A DNA stretch of 64,000 nt from Sophora flavescens (GCA_030762895.1 CM061067.1:107169888-107233887); one strand, 5' to 3'. Counted from the stretch's first letter, positions 23,270 through 35,912 are shown. The notes: a model not told the origin generated them from the letters alone. A program made the numbers and translations.

Positions 23270-26200
23270 CTATTTATCTAAGTATTGCGGAGGTATATTG
23301 TCAATTCCTTTTTCAGCCGCATACTTGAAGAAGAATTCGGCGAAGTGCATCCTCAAGTCTCTTAACTCATCTTCTTGAATAGGCAATTGGTCGACAAATG
23401 CCTAGACACGTTCAAATAATAACAATAACATCAATGCAAGTCATCTTCAAAACTATAATATATAATTTAACAAGTTGTTTAAATATTACCTTATTCCATC
23501 CATCCGTAATAGATGCAGAGACTATGTTCAGCATATGAAGCATCACATAATAGCCGCACGACCACCCGTCAATTTGAAATCGAGACTACAACAAAATTAA
23601 TTTCAACGTCAGTTGAATATACATATAAAATAGTAATTATAATATTAATTATTTGATAAAAAAACTACCAAACCTTTATGATGTTCCATACAGGATTTGC
23701 TTTAGCCTTAGAAGTCTTACTTCTCCCGTTGGCGCAACTTATGCTACTCGCCTTCAGCGCGCTATCATAAACAAATAATCATGTCGATCAATTAACAAAT
23801 TCATATATCATGTGTGTAATAAACTAAAAACAACTGATATCAAAACTTAAATTAAATTTAAGATTAGTTACTTACTTATTTACAGCATCCACCACCTTCG
23901 GTGGCAGATCTTGGTGTTGAGAGCATAAGAATATGATTCTATGCCTAGACGGGTGAAGTACGAACAACTGCCAATGGTTTTTCATACAGTAGGGAGCCAG
24001 ATATATTTCTTTCGGATTGTATCCCAACAAGTTCCCTAAGAATTTACTCAATGCATCGCCAGTAAAGAAATCGGGCAGAAGGATTGACGGATCTAACAAA
24101 CCGTAAACTGATGCAACGCCCTTATCAAGCTGAAGACGATGGAGATACCTAAGATATGAAAAGGTGTGGATGTTAATTACATAATATATATATATATTGA
24201 AATTAAAATAAATTATTAAATGGAAAAATACCAAAAATAAATAAGTTATAAAATTAAAATTAACTTACGTGCACCAGAGACTGAAAACATTGTTGTTCAT
24301 CCAGACGCTATTTACGCGGCGTTCCCGAGATCATCACCACAGAAGGTAAATATCCTCCGTTGATCTGGGCGTGCCACCCATCCATCGTGCTCCAATGGAC
24401 ATTCAAAAATCTCAAACGCATAATCCTCACCAAGTGAGAACAAATGAGTGATAGGTGACAACGACACCGACGTCGACTTGGCCTTCAGTTTAGGAAAAAT
24501 AAAATAGATAAGTTTTTGATAATTAAAAAAAACACAAGTAATTATTTGACTATTTTGGACATTAATAATGAATAAATACCTTTGCTAACATTTCGAGCTC
24601 ACGTCGTTTGGAGTCCAACTCAAGCTCACGCCTTTTCATTTCCAACTCATGCTCATGGAGCTGGACTTCCAACTCCCGCTCCCTAGCTGCCAACTCATCG
24701 TCCTCCACATGTGCCCTACTAAAACTCTCTTTTGTGCTCACATGTGAAGGGTTGGCAAGCCCTACGGTGTCCTGGGATGTACCGATGGAGGAAAGCTCTC
24801 TGGCAAGCACCTGCTTGAATTCTGGGTTGGATATTAAGCCTTGCATCAGATGTGTTGTAATATCTGGGTTGGACATGAGGTGCTGAGTAATGTCAGCCAA
24901 AATTGATGCTTCATTGACCACCCGCTTTCGTGAAGCAGACTTGCCATAATATTGTTTGATGGTCACGTTCCCAGGAACACCGAGAACCCGACCAGGATGG
25001 TCTTTCTTGCCTAGAGCAGTCATCAAGACGTCCTGCCGTATAGAAGGGACGAATGCGCCCTGGGAGGATTTTGCTTTAAGATCCATCTACAATGAAAAAA
25101 ATGAAAAAACGTACAAGTGAAAAGTGTTGCAAATATCTATACAAATATCAATTGAAATCGAGTTAATTATTTACTTACAATCTTATCTGCCACTTCGCGA
25201 GTGACATCAACTTTAAAAGATCCCGTCTTTGTCATGCGGCCGGCTAACCAGACATCCTCGCGGTCGATGTCCGACGGAGGACTTGATGGTGTGCCCTCAG
25301 GCACCTTTCCTCTTTCAATCCTAGCAGAGTGCTCTTCCTGCTTCGCCCTCAGCCTATCCGCCATCATCTGCTCGATCCGAGTCTGGGTACCCACCCCGAG
25401 ACATGGTGTGGCGGTGGGCGTTCTTCGCTTGATTCTGCGCGACCCTTATTTGCCTTAGCCTATTCAAACAAAAACACATAATTAAATACAGTTAAATGAT
25501 CTATAATAAGCATACAAAATTAACTTAATCAACCAACCTGAAATTCTCCATCCTGTCGACTCCTGGCAAACATATCCCAAGTATCCTGATCAATCCAGGG
25601 ATAATCCGAGAACATTTTATCAAGCCGCTTCTTCCCGGATACATAGTACCTGGTAAGATCATGCTTGAACCCATTCCAACGCTTTGATGCCATTTTCATA
25701 CATTTATGACGATGATCCTCGTCATTTGGCACGATCCAGCTACCTACACATTAGATACATATATAACAACCGGATGGTTTATAACTCGGATAATTATCTA
25801 ATAATGTAACTCAAACGAATGTAAAGGTAAAATACCGTGATAGCCTCCCAAATCGATCCTTAACGTTACGGGAACGTCATTCCGATGGTTGTAGTTGATG
25901 CTTATGTGCTTTGCTTCGCTTGTAGAAACACCCACTTATTAAATTCTTTATGCACGGGGTCCCTGGGCATTTAGATTAGCATCGAAGGACACCTCAAGCT
26001 TCGTCCGCTCCGCCTGTCCTTCTCTAGTTTCTTCAACGAGGTGACTCCTCTACCCCGTTTCCTATGAGCCTGTGATGTCTCGGATGGACAAAAAAATGAT
26101 AAAATAGAGGGTTGTAACATTATAAACTTACATTAAAAAGAAGTACTAAAGATAGTATATAACATGTAAACTTACACTAGAATCGGGCGTAGGCGTGATC

Positions 26201-26270
26201 GGGTCTGCGAAACCCTCACGGTGTCCTCCCGTGCATGTGGGCTATCTCGACCGATCCATATGTATGCCTG
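23270..26270 (-). pseudogene. CACTA-borne multi-exon gene: Transposase_24 (Ptta/En/Spm) region plus Ulp1-type C48 protease
   Basis: The order on the minus strand suggests one spliced gene. Exons inferred from GT/AG borders lie at about 25837-26050, 25539-25743, 25179-25453, 24580-25087, 24269-24482, 23877-24148, 23674-23761, 23490-23585 and 23270-23401. The 25539 exon has KCMKMASKRWNGFKHDLTRY, as in the Ptta/En/Spm Transposase_24 domain. The 24580 exon ends in a charged heptad-like stretch (ELAARERELEVQLHEHELEM), a likely coiled coil. The last four encode an Ulp1-like cysteine protease with His in YCMKNHWQLFVLHP and Cys in DGWSCGYYVMLHM, ending IPPQYLDK. The usual Asp after the His is not evident (IIFLCSQHQ). 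This protease is known from plant CACTA and related elements. Stops in the first exons make integrity uncertain. Confidence 0.75.
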
Positions 26271-26449
26271 TTCGAAACAATATATATGTATTAACATAGG
26301 TTATAACTCAAAATAAATACAGAAGTATAAATAAAAATAACTAGATAGGTCCAGGTAGATATACAAAACATCTATATATCCAATATAAGGACAATACGGA
26401 GATTGAAAACTATAGTTTTTGAAGATTTCCAAGCACTTGTAGAATGCCT

Positions 26450-26800
26450 GGCCGTGATGTCCATCACGGCCGTAACGTGCCAACCGAACCAGACCCTCAT
26501 AGGCGGAAGCTGATCACGGCCTGGCCGTGATGAGCATCACGGCCGTGACAGATCAACCAGCAGAGCAACATGCACTCAAAACCAAAAATAGAGACATTCC
26601 AAACAACTCAAACTCACGGTTTAAAGTTACAACTACTGAGACTACAGTTTCAACATACACTCAAAACCAAAAATAGAGACATTCCAAACAACTCACACTC
26701 ACAGTTACAAGTTTCAACTACTGAGACTACAGTTTCAACCAGCAGAGCAACATGCATGCACTCAAAACCAAAAATAAAAAAAATGTGCCCTAATTAAAGA
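26450..26800. repeat. CACGGCCGTGA palindromes and ~80-bp direct repeats in CACTA 1
   Basis: Copies of TCACGGCCGTGA and GGCCTGGCCGTGATG lie at 26448-26545. Two copies of ACTCAAAACCAAAAATAGAG, CATTCCAAACAACTCA and ACTACAGTTTCAAC follow at about 26574-26655 and 26656-26740, with a partial third. The same block occurs in CACTA 2 (about 34395-34650) and in the third copy (about 60260-60590). Confidence 0.75.
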
Positions 26801-26814
26801 CTCACCAGAAATAG

Positions 26815-27160
26815 GCGCTCGCGTGGTGGTGGGGGGGAAGCTCGAGTGGTGGCCAACATTCGATGTGGTTACTGAGAGCAGAGGGACAAAGAGAGTTAGT
26901 GCGCGGGAAGGGGAAAGAGAGATGTCAAGTTATTGCAAAGAATGAGCGGGAAAGACAGGGTTAGGGGTTAAGAGTGTACCTCACGGTGGTGGTGAAGAAG
27001 CCCTCGCGGTGGTTGCGGTGGAGATTAGCTCACTATTAGGGCATAGTGAGAGCGAGAGCGAGGGTTGAGAGTGAGGGTTGAGCGTGATGAAAAGAGAAAA
27101 GAGACGTACTGAGAAGTGGAGAAGGCGCGCGGGTGTAAACGTTATAATTAAAATAAAACA
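26815..27160 (-). promoter_or_regulatory. Putative promoter/leader region of the minus-strand CACTA transcription unit
   Basis: A G-rich, GTGGTGG-bearing segment precedes the minus-strand gene and is conserved in CACTA 2 (34680-35030) and the third copy (60630-60950). It sits between the subterminal repeats and the genes, where CACTA promoters are usually found. No clear TATA box is seen, so the call rests on position and conservation. Confidence 0.3.
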
Positions 27161-27339
27161 ACATTTTACGTCAGTTTTTAGTAAAACCAAACGTTAAATA
27201 TCATATTTAACGTCAGTTGTCTTAATAAACTGACGTTAAAAACTCTCACACTTATTACGTCAGTTGTTAGTAAGAACTGACGTTAAAGGTCATATATTTA
27301 TCGTCAATTGTATTACACAACGGACGTTAAAAGTTTATT

Positions 27340-27960
27340 AGTTTCTGCATTCATTCCTTTGACTACTGTGCTACCTACCCATTCACCTTGTACCTAATCC
27401 TCTTAATGAGCATTAAGTTTATAGATAAGTTTTCCAGAAAATCAGAATAGCTTAGTAACTTCATCCACTGCTCCTATAAATAGCTTCCTTCCATCCTTTT
27501 AATTTTTCTGCTTCACAATATGGCTCTGCCATGGAGACTAACTTCATCACTCTTTCTTCCTATTCCTAGACTCAAAGATCTTTGTCTTAATGGTCAAACA
27601 ACTTCTGAGTTTCAGTAAATCACATTACATGGATATTAAGGTTGGGTGAATCACGTAATGTGATTCTCTCACTTTATTTCATCCCCGTCATCCCTTTCAC
27701 TTTACTTTGGAAGCAAGTGATTGTGGATTCAAGATGATGCATCAAGGAACTACACTGAAGAAGAAAGATGCAAAGATCCATTTCACTTTCCTTTCGCTGC
27801 TAGTGACTGAGGATTTACTTTGCATCATGGAATTCAAGTGAGGGAGGTGATGCATCCATTGGAGTTTCTGATGACAGGACTGAGAAGAAAATGATGTTGA
27901 TGCAGAAACTTTTTTATATTTTAGGGCTATGTTGTAGAAATTTTTTATCTTTTAATCATG
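27340..27960 (+). repeat. Promoter-like segment, copy a, within CACTA 1
   Basis: 27360-27620 is repeated at 28550-28803 in the same orientation, from TGTGCTAC to ACTTCTGAGTTT. It has a plus-strand TATA box, TATAAATAG, at 27475-27483 and an ATG about 45 bases downstream. The downstream tails (27620-27960 and 28803-29340) differ. It looks like a captured gene start that was duplicated inside the transposon. Confidence 0.7.
27520..27618 (+). CDS. Small conserved 32-residue open frame, copy a
   Basis: The frame starts MALPWRLTSSLFLPIPRLK and ends TTSEFQ. It sits about 40 bases downstream of a good TATA box (27475-27483). The same frame is open at 28704-28802 and at 35814-35912 in CACTA 2, with one or two residue changes and different last residues. 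I do not recognise it. It could be the first exon of a captured gene, because the copies diverge right after TTCTGAG, which precedes GT in CACTA 2. The length is too short to prove coding. Confidence 0.4.
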   Translation: MALPWRLTSSLFLPIPRLKDLCLNGQTTSEFQ

Positions 27961-28703
27961 TAATTTTAACTTATGGATCGCTTCAATGTCATACGATTTG
28001 ATTATACATATAACTTGTTTTATGTTAAGTGTTTATTTATTTTAATTTGCACAAGAATTTGTTTACTAATTCAAGCTAATTAATAAAAATTAAAAATAAA
28101 CTTGTATAAAAAAAGGTTTAGAAATAAACTGCAGTACTATATGGAGTGATCTGCGTTAAGAGGGACAACAGGGACATGACAACCAATGAAATGAGTTTCA
28201 TAATTATTTACGTCAGTTATTTATAGAACTGACGCAAATAGTGATTTAATATTTACAAACTGCCACCACCTCATTTTTAACGTCAACTTAATTTATGACT
28301 GCCAAGTTCCCGTATATTAATTACATTATTTCCAATATTCATTCTGCACGTTTATAATATATAGGATTATTTACGTCAGCTATTTATTTAACTGAAGTAA
28401 AAATCAAACTTTTAACGTCAGTTGTATAAAAAACTGACGTTAACAATAAATATTTTTTATTTTAAAAACACTTTTAACGTCAGTTTTTTTAAAAAACTGA
28501 CGTTAAAAGTGTATAGATATCTGCAAAAACATTCATTCCTTTGACTGTACTGTGCTACTTACCCATGCACCTTGTAACTCAATCCTCTTAATGAGCATTA
28601 AGTTTATAGGTAAGTTTTCAAGAAAATCAGAATAGCTTAGTAACTTCATCCCCTGCTCCTATAAATAGCTTCCTTCCATCCTTTTAATTTTCTGCTTCAC
28701 AAT

Positions 28704-28802
28704 ATGGCTCTGCCGTGGAGATTAACTTCATCACTCTTTCTTCCTATTCCTAGACTCAAAGGTCTCTGTCTTAATGGTCAAACAACTTCTGAGTTTGAGT
28801 AA
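28704..28802 (+). CDS. Small conserved 32-residue open frame, copy b
   Basis: Same frame as at 27520-27618, with a TATA box at 28660-28668. It ends TTSEFE then a stop. It differs from copy a at the KD/KG position and the last residue. No known family is recognised. Confidence 0.4.
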   Translation: MALPWRLTSSLFLPIPRLKGLCLNGQTTSEFE

Positions 28803-29111
28803 ATTACATTACATGGGTGATAAGTTTGAGTAAACTACATTATGTGAGTTGTTCACCTTATCACCTTCCGGAGAATCAGCTGCTGGAGGGCTAATCAGGT
28901 GCTCGGGGGTCACAGTTCCAAAACCTCAGCTTTGGCAGCAAGTGACCGTCTTGGAAGTCTCTGGAACCACTGCCTTTGCTTGAAACAGATCTAGTGCACC
29001 TGTTTTTGCCTCTCTCTTGAGCTCTCTCATGCCCCCGGTTTTACGAGGTCTTCGGAGTATAGTTTTCCCTTTGGCATATTTCATAAAACTCTCTGATGGG
29101 ATGTAGCTTTA

Positions 29112-29206
29112 ATGTTTAGGATTTTAAACCCTTTCAATGTAACTTTTTATAGGATTTTAAACCCTTTCAATGTAACTTTTTATAGGATTTTAAACCCTTT
29201 CAATCT
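29112..29206. repeat. 33-bp tandem repeat, about 2.6 copies
   Basis: The phrase AGGATTTTAAACCCTTTC plus AATGTAACTTTTTAT repeats at about 29118, 29151 and 29184. It is also present at 62897-62990 in the third copy. Confidence 0.85.
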
Positions 29207-30232
29207 TCTGTATCAGTCTGTATTACACTTCACGAATGAGATCCGGTTTGGGTTATTGATTCAACTTATACTTCGCACATATATTTTAGTTTTCAAAACA
29301 GAAACCCAAAACATCAAAGCAATTAATGTGAAACTGAAACTTTGAGGAAGGCAATGCGGAAGGGATCGTATACTAGATAAAAAAATTATTAAATAACCTT
29401 TAACGTCTGTTGATGTAAGGACTGACGTTAAAAGTGAAGTGACTTACTTTTAACGTCAGTTCTTTATCGAACTGACGTTAAAAGGTTCACTTTTAACGTC
29501 AGTTTTTTATTGAACTGACGTTAAAAGTGAGTCACTTCACTTTTAACATCAGTCATTAAAACAACTGACGTTAAAATTGAATTAATGAAGTCTGATATTT
29601 ACAAAACTGCCACGCCCCCTTTTTAACGTCTATCTTTTGGTTAACTGACGTAAACCTTTACCGTCTAATGTATATTTTCCACTAGTGAGGGGGCCCACAG
29701 ATATTACTCCTGTTATGTAGGAGGGACAAATTCCATCTAGGTCTCTCACATCCCTATGCATGGCTCGTGGTATGCCCAATGACCGTCTTTATAATCATCC
29801 TATTACAGATGATGTTTGACGATATTAAAGCACACGACTCCTCATGTAGGGATCGTAGCGATTTCAGGTCGAAGGATTGCATACACCATTGTCACTATGA
29901 GAACTACTTTTGACACTCACATAACGCTCCATGTAGTGTTCTCATGGTGGGTCAATCCAGTACATCATTACTATAATGTGTACCTATGTGGCGACTCGAT
30001 ATCTCATATCCATGACCCGTGAGATATGGTCATCAGTCTGCACACATAATAGTCTCAATGTATTATTATTGTCCTTATTAATAAAATACTTGACTACGGA
30101 TATTTAAGAATAGGATTTCATTGTTCAATAGTGTCTCACGATCAAGTCATGTACTTGATATTCTATTAAACTGAAATTTCTATTCTAAGGACTTTATTAT
30201 GTTTAAACAAGTAACACAATAAACTGGAATGA

Positions 30233-30280
<48 letters not shown>

Positions 30281-30351
30281 GGCAAGATACAAATGTAAGT
30301 CTAAGAAATACACTGGTCTCTAGGGCTTACACCAACAATCTCCCACTAGCA

Positions 30352-30523
30352 CTAGAGCCAATCAGGCATAAATCTAATGCCCATCGATCTAGTGTGACCT
30401 TCGTGCTTCTGTTGAGTAAGAGGTTTCGTAAGTGGGTCAGCAACGTTATCAAGTGTTGGTACTCTGCATATTTTCACATCTCCTCTATCGATAATCTCTC
30501 GAATGAGATGGAAGCGCCAAAGT
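30352..30523 (-). pseudogene. Copia RNase H/polyprotein C-terminus, separated by CACTA 2
   Basis: The minus strand reads FHLIREIIDRGDVKICRVPT, then DNVADPLTKPL and ends SMGIRFMPDWL with a stop at 30352-30354. This is the standard end of Ty1/copia Pol. It continues directly from 36822 when the transposon is removed. The polypurine tract AGTGGGAGA and LTR follow. Confidence 0.9.
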
Positions 30524-31095
30524 CACTAGTGCAATAAGTGCTTTTTACGTCAGTTAAAATTGATTTTTTACGTCAGAATACTGACTGACGTAAATACAGC
30601 TGACGTTAAAAGTTTAACTTTTAACGTCAGTTGAGAACTGACGTTAAATATAACACTATTAACGTCGGTTCTTTAACACAACTGACGTTAATTTTGTCAA
30701 AATTAACGTCAGTTCTTTAACAAAACCGACGTAAATTTTGTTAAAACTAACGTCAATTGTTATCAAGAACTGACGTTAAAGGTCTTAATTTTAACGTCAG
30801 TTGTAATAAACAACTGACGTTAATAGTCTACTGTATATTTTTATAAAATACTTTTAACGTCAGTTGTATGATACAACTGACGTTAATAGTATTTTTTTTT
30901 TTTAAATTCAGTTTTAAAATATCACTCCCCTAAGCCATCCCTGCATTCAGTAAATATCCCAGTAACACAGAATATCACACACATTACATAATTGCAAAGG
31001 AAAATGGAACAATGATCCTTATGTATGACTGTTCAAAACAATATATATTTATTAACATAGGTTATAAATGTATACTAAGTTTAAACTACCTATAT

Positions 31096-34000
31096 CAATA
31101 TCCCTTCGTGATGATCATCACGAGTGGCATGTACATCGTCCACCTGTGTCTCCTCGATTATAGTAGGCATGTTTGTTGAAAAAGGAGTCTCAGGAATATC
31201 AAGATTTGAATCTTCATTTTCATCACTACCATTATACATGCTTTTTCCTTGGAGAACCACGGACAACCTTTTGTTAGAAGGATCACTGATGTAGAACACT
31301 TGTTTTGCTTGGGAAGCCATTATGAAAGGCTCATTTATATGACCTAACTTGTTGAGGTCTACCAATGTGAACCCCAATTCGTCGGTTTGTACACCACCGT
31401 TACTATCAACCCACTTACATTTAAATACCAGCACCTTAAGCTTAGTGTAATCGAGCACCCAAATATCTTCAATATATCCAAAGTAAGGTGTCGGTGCTGT
31501 AACGGGTTTTGTGTCATTTGCACTAGAGAAGTGCATTGCTTCGGCCATGATCATAACCCCACTATTTTGCATGGTACTCTTGTTATCTTGTTCCTTTGTA
31601 TAAAAGGAAAAGTTATTTATGTCGTATCCGCTCCAACATATGACGTTGAAGTTAGGCCCACGTGCTAGCCATTTTACGTCATCAGAAGCAGTACTACCAT
31701 CCTTAAGCATTTCTTCCTTGAACCATGGTAAGAAAGTCTTGTTATGCTTGTTCAACAACCACCTTTCGCTCATTCGAGGGTTTTCTTGATTGACTTTTCT
31801 TTTATGTTCAAATAAGAAAGGTTGAACACATTCGATGTTGTTCAATACATACAAATGTGCTTGAAGCACTTCCTCCCGATCCTTCCTATTAATTCTTAAG
31901 CCATGTGTACCCTTACCTTGACATCTGATCTCATCATGCCGAGGCTTAGGAACCCCTATAGGATCCTTGTTATGAAGGTAGTCCGAACAAAACTCAATAG
32001 CTTCTTCACGCAACATACCTTTGAACCATAGATGCTTCGGACGATGAGGATTCTTCACGTACCCTTTCAAGATCTTCATGTAGCGCTCAACTGGGTACAT
32101 CCATCTCGAGAAAAACCGACCCACATAATCTAATCTCCCTCACCAAATGAACAATTAAGTGAACCATTATGTCGAAAAAGGAAGGAGGAAAATACATCTC
32201 CAATTGGCACAAGATTGTAGCAGCCTCAACTTCCAAGTCATCCAACATACGGGGGTCAATGACTTTGCTACATATAGAATTGAAGAATGAGCACAACCGA
32301 GTAATGGCATGTCTCACATTTTTTGTAGCAATACCACGAATAGCAACGGGCAGAAGTTGTTGCATCAAGATGTGACAATCATGAGACTTCAAGCCAACCA
32401 ATTTAAGATCACTAGAGACAAGCCTCTTCATATTTGAAGAGTAATCATGTGGAACTTTGATGCCCTGAAGACACCCGCAGAAACTTTGTCTCTCTTTTTT
32501 TGACAAAGTATGACATGTTGGCGGCAAATAAGTCCGCTTACCATCCTCAACAACTGGTGCTAACTGCTCTCGTATACCCATAGCAACGAGGTCGAGACGA
32601 GCATTCACACCATCCTTTGTCTTGCCCTGAATGTTGAGAAGCGTCCCGATCACACTATCACACACATTTTTCTCCACATGCATCACATCAATGCAGTGTC
32701 GACATCAAGCTTGCGCCGAAGATGGAAGATCAAAGAATATCGACCTCTTCTTCCATATGTTTTTCTCAACAGCTTTACCTTTCTTTTTGGACTTGCTGAA
32801 TATAACATCGATGTCCTTTACCCTCTGATAAACCTGCTCTCCAATTAAGGCCGCCGACGCTTCTTCTGTCTCTTGGCATCCATTAAAAGCTTTTTTCATC
32901 TTACGATATGGGTGATCACGTCTAAGAAATCTCCGATGCCCAAGGTAAACCGTCTTCTTTTAATGATGCAACTGAGTGTAGCATGTGCCTTCTTCACATA
33001 TAGGGCATGCTTTATGCCCCTTGACACTGTACCCGGACAAGTTACCGTATGCTGGAAAGTCATTGATGGTGCAAAATAACATGGCACGAAGCTTGAAAGT
33101 CTCGTGAGAATACCCATCAACTACATCAACACCTTCCACCCACAACGTTTTCAAGTCTTCAATCAAGGGACCTAGATAAACATCTAAGTCATTTCCCGGT
33201 TGCTTTGGGCCCGAAATCATCATAGACAACATCATGTATTTGCGCTTCATGCACAACCAAGGGGGCATGTTGTAAATCACCAACAGAACAGGTCATGAAC
33301 TATGAATACTACTCATGTTACCATAAGGATTCATTCCATCCGTAGCAAGTCCAAGCCTTAGGTTTCTTGGCTCATCGGCGAAATCCGGAAACATAGTATC
33401 GATATTCTTCCATTGAATAGAATCAGCAGGATGACGAACCTTTCCATCACGTTTCCTCTCATCATTATGCCATCTAAGATTCTTCGCATCTTTCGCATTG
33501 GCAAACAATCGCTTGAACCTTGGAATTATTAGAAGATACCACAACACCTTCGTAGGAGGACCCTTTTTTCTCACATCATCAATATCATCATCATCATCAC
33601 CACCCTTCACTTTGTATCGTGATAACCCACATTTGGGGCAATCGTGTTTGTCTTCATGAACACCGGTGTACAATATGTAATCATTGGGGCATGCGTGTAT
33701 CTTCTTATACTCCATACCCATAGGACACAATACCTTCTTGGCCTCATAGTTACGGTCAGGCAATGTGTTGTCCTCCGGAAGCAAGTCTTTCAACACTTCA
33801 AGCAATTCCGTGAAGCTTTTATCGCTCCAACCATTTCTCGCCTTCACACAAACCAATTTTAGCACCGCTGACAACCGTGTATGAGTAGTACACCCTGGAT
33901 ATAAAGGCTTATCCGCATCACCGCACATACCTATCATACACATGCGCTCGATGAAAAGATTCTTGTCCAATATCACGGATCATGTCCTCTACTCGATCAT

Positions 34001-34300
34001 CCTCCATATCTACGTCAACGTCCTCACTTTGGGAGACACTCACCATATTACTACTCAACAACATATCACCATGCCATATCCATCTTGTATAACTCAAGCA
34101 AATCCCTTCACAAATCAAATGAGTACCTATATCCTTCACCGTACATTTCCTCGTATTCAAACACTTGACACAAGGACAACAGAACATTCCATTACTATTA
34201 GGAACATTCCTTTGAGCAAATTCTATAAATTCTCCCACCCTTCTAAATACTCAGTACTAGTACGCTTACAAACCATCCAACTACGATCCATAACTAGATA
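31096..34300 (-). pseudogene. CACTA tnp2-family transposase (TNPD-like)
   Basis: This would be the DNA-cutting transposase of the element. It starts MDRSWMVCKRTSTEYLEG at 34291, the usual start of plant tnp2 proteins. It shifts frame by one base into GEFIEFAQRN with the Transposon-associated zinc region (FCCPCVKCLN). 33293-33976 has the tnp2 core (KPLYPGCTTHTRLSAVL, KKVLCPMGMEYKKIHACPND, GLATDGMNPYGN). 32960-33283 has SMMISGPKQPGNDLDVYLGP and YSVKGHKACPICEE. 32087-32686 has HCIDVMHVEKNVCDS and the DUF4218 region. 31090-31720 has the DUF4216 region (DIWVLDYTKLKVLVFKCKW). Frame breaks near 34240, 33950, 33290, 32700 and 32100 leave no full protein; some may be introns. Confidence 0.85.
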
Positions 34301-34394
34301 GGTCCTGTAGATATACAAAACATATATATATCCAATATAAGGACAATACGGGAGATTGAAAACTATAGTTTTTAAAGATTAATTGCCAAGCACT

Positions 34395-34660
34395 GGTCAC
34401 GGCCTGGCAGTGATGTCCATCACGGCCGTAACGTGCCAACTGAACAGACCATGCCATCACGTACAGGAAGAATTGATCACGGCCTAGCCGTGATTAGCAT
34501 CACGGCCGTGACAGATCAACCAGCAGAGCAACATGCACTCAAAACCAAAAACAGAGACGTACATTCCAAACAACTCAAACTCACGGTTTCAAGTTTCAAC
34601 TACAGACACTACAGTTTCAACATACACTCAAAACCAAAAATACAAAAATGTGCCCTAAAT
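34395..34660. repeat. CACGGCCGTGA palindromes and direct repeats in CACTA 2
   Basis: Same block as at 26450-26800 in CACTA 1, but shorter: it has one full direct repeat and part of a second. Confidence 0.7.
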
Positions 34661-35764
34661 ACTCACCAGAAATAGGTGCTCGCGTGGTGGTGGGGAGGGG
34701 AGCTCGAGTGGTGGCCAACGTTCGATGTGGTTACTGAGAGCAGAGGGACAAGGAGAGTTAGTGTGCGGGAAGGGGAAAGAGAGATGTACGTCAAGTTATT
34801 GCAAAGAATGAATGGAAAGACAGAGTTAGGGTTAATAGTGTACCTCACGGTGGTGGCGAAGAAGCCCTCTCGGTGGTTGCGGTGGAGATGAGCTCGCGAT
34901 TAGGGTTCTGTGCTGGGTGAGAGTGAGAGTGAGGGTTGAGAGTGATTTAGGGTTGAGCGTGATGAAAAGAGAAAAGAGACGTACGTACAGAGCGAAGTGC
35001 AGAAGGCGCGCGGGTGTAAACATATTAAAACAACATTTAACGCCAGTTGTATTAAACAACTGACGTTAAATATTAATATTTTTTTAAAAAAACACTTTTA
35101 ACGTCCGTTGTTGAATACAACTGACATTAAAAGTGTTAAAGTAACATTCTTCTGTAACAATCTGTAATATTGCCTCTTCTTTTCCTCTATATTTCTATTC
35201 CTTCACAAAATGGCTCTGAGACCTGTGTTAATTGAGTGACAACAGGGCATTTCAGATAGCTAGGGATACAGGATTATTTACGTCAGCTATTTATTTAACT
35301 GAAGTAAAAAATCACACTTTTAACGTCAATTGTATAAACAACAGACGTTAAAAATAAATATTTTTTATTTTAAAAACACTTTTAACTTCAGTTTTATTCA
35401 ACAACGGCGTTAACGACTTTGTGTTAAGAGTGAAAACAAGTGCGCATTTCGAGATAGGGATATAGGATTATTTATGTCAATTGTTTATTTAAGCGAAGTA
35501 AAAATCACCACGTTTAACGTCGGTTGTATAAACAACCGGCGTTAAAAATAAATATTTTTATTTTAAAAACACTTTGAACGTCGATTTTATTCAACAAGCG
35601 GCGTTAAAAGTGTATAAGTTTCTTCCTATTCCTTGGGCGTTTTCTTTTACGCACGTTTATAATATATGATGCCAACTCCCAATGCGCCTTGGAACCTAAT
35701 GCTCTTAATGATTAATTTAATTTTTTAGCAACTTACGACGCCTAGTAACTTCATCCCCTACTCC

Positions 35765-35773
35765 TATAAATAG
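35765..35773 (+). promoter_or_regulatory. TATA box of the captured promoter-like segment in CACTA 2
   Basis: TATAAATAG lies 41 bases upstream of the ATG at 35814, as in the two CACTA 1 copies (27475 and 28660). Confidence 0.5.
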
Positions 35774-35813
35774 CTTCCTTCCTTCCTTTAATTTTAATTT
35801 TCTGCTTCACAAT

Positions 35814-35912
35814 ATGGCTCTGCCATGGAGATTAACTTCATCACTCTTTCTTCCTATACCTAGACTTAAAGGTCTCTATCTTAATGGTCAAACAACTTCT
35901 GAGGTTGTGTAA
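35814..35912 (+). CDS. Small conserved 32-residue open frame, CACTA 2 copy
   Basis: The frame starts MALPWRLTSSLFLPIPRLK and ends TTSEVV. It is open in all three copies in the good-quality sequence and shares the TATA box spacing. After TTCTGAG the sequence diverges and begins GTTGTG, a possible splice donor. The family is not recognised. Confidence 0.4.
   Translation: MALPWRLTSSLFLPIPRLKGLYLNGQTTSEVV

Larger units (their letters stand above)
22609..29687. mobile_element. CACTA (En/Spm) DNA transposon 1, TSD AGG, keeps Ulp1/Transposase_24 gene only
   Basis: It starts CACTAGTGCAATAAG at 22609 and ends TTTCCACTAGTG at 29687, with AGG at 22606-22608 and 29688-29690. The uninterrupted LTR at about 42206 reads CTATCAGGGGGCCC, confirming the empty site. 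Both ends carry many subterminal TTAACGTCAGTT / AACTGACGTTAA motifs, the pattern where CACTA TNPA-type proteins bind. The only transposon gene is the multi-exon minus-strand gene at 23270-26270. The tnp2 transposase expected next to it is missing near 26300-26340. The right third holds two copies of a promoter-like segment with a 33-codon frame. Confidence 0.92.
21825..30337 (-). repeat. Copia 3' LTR, split by CACTA element 1
   Basis: 21825-22608 and 29688-30337 together give about 1.43 kb and align with 41423-42834. An (AT)n run of about 42 bases is at 30236-30278; it is about 18 bases in the 5' LTR and about 75 in the inverted fragment. Confidence 0.9.

Noticed and set aside
29816..30022. 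68-codon frame starting MTILKHTTPHVG, also at 40579-40761 and 63590-63790
   Set aside because: It lies in the copia LTR, antisense to the element, and recurs only because the LTR does.
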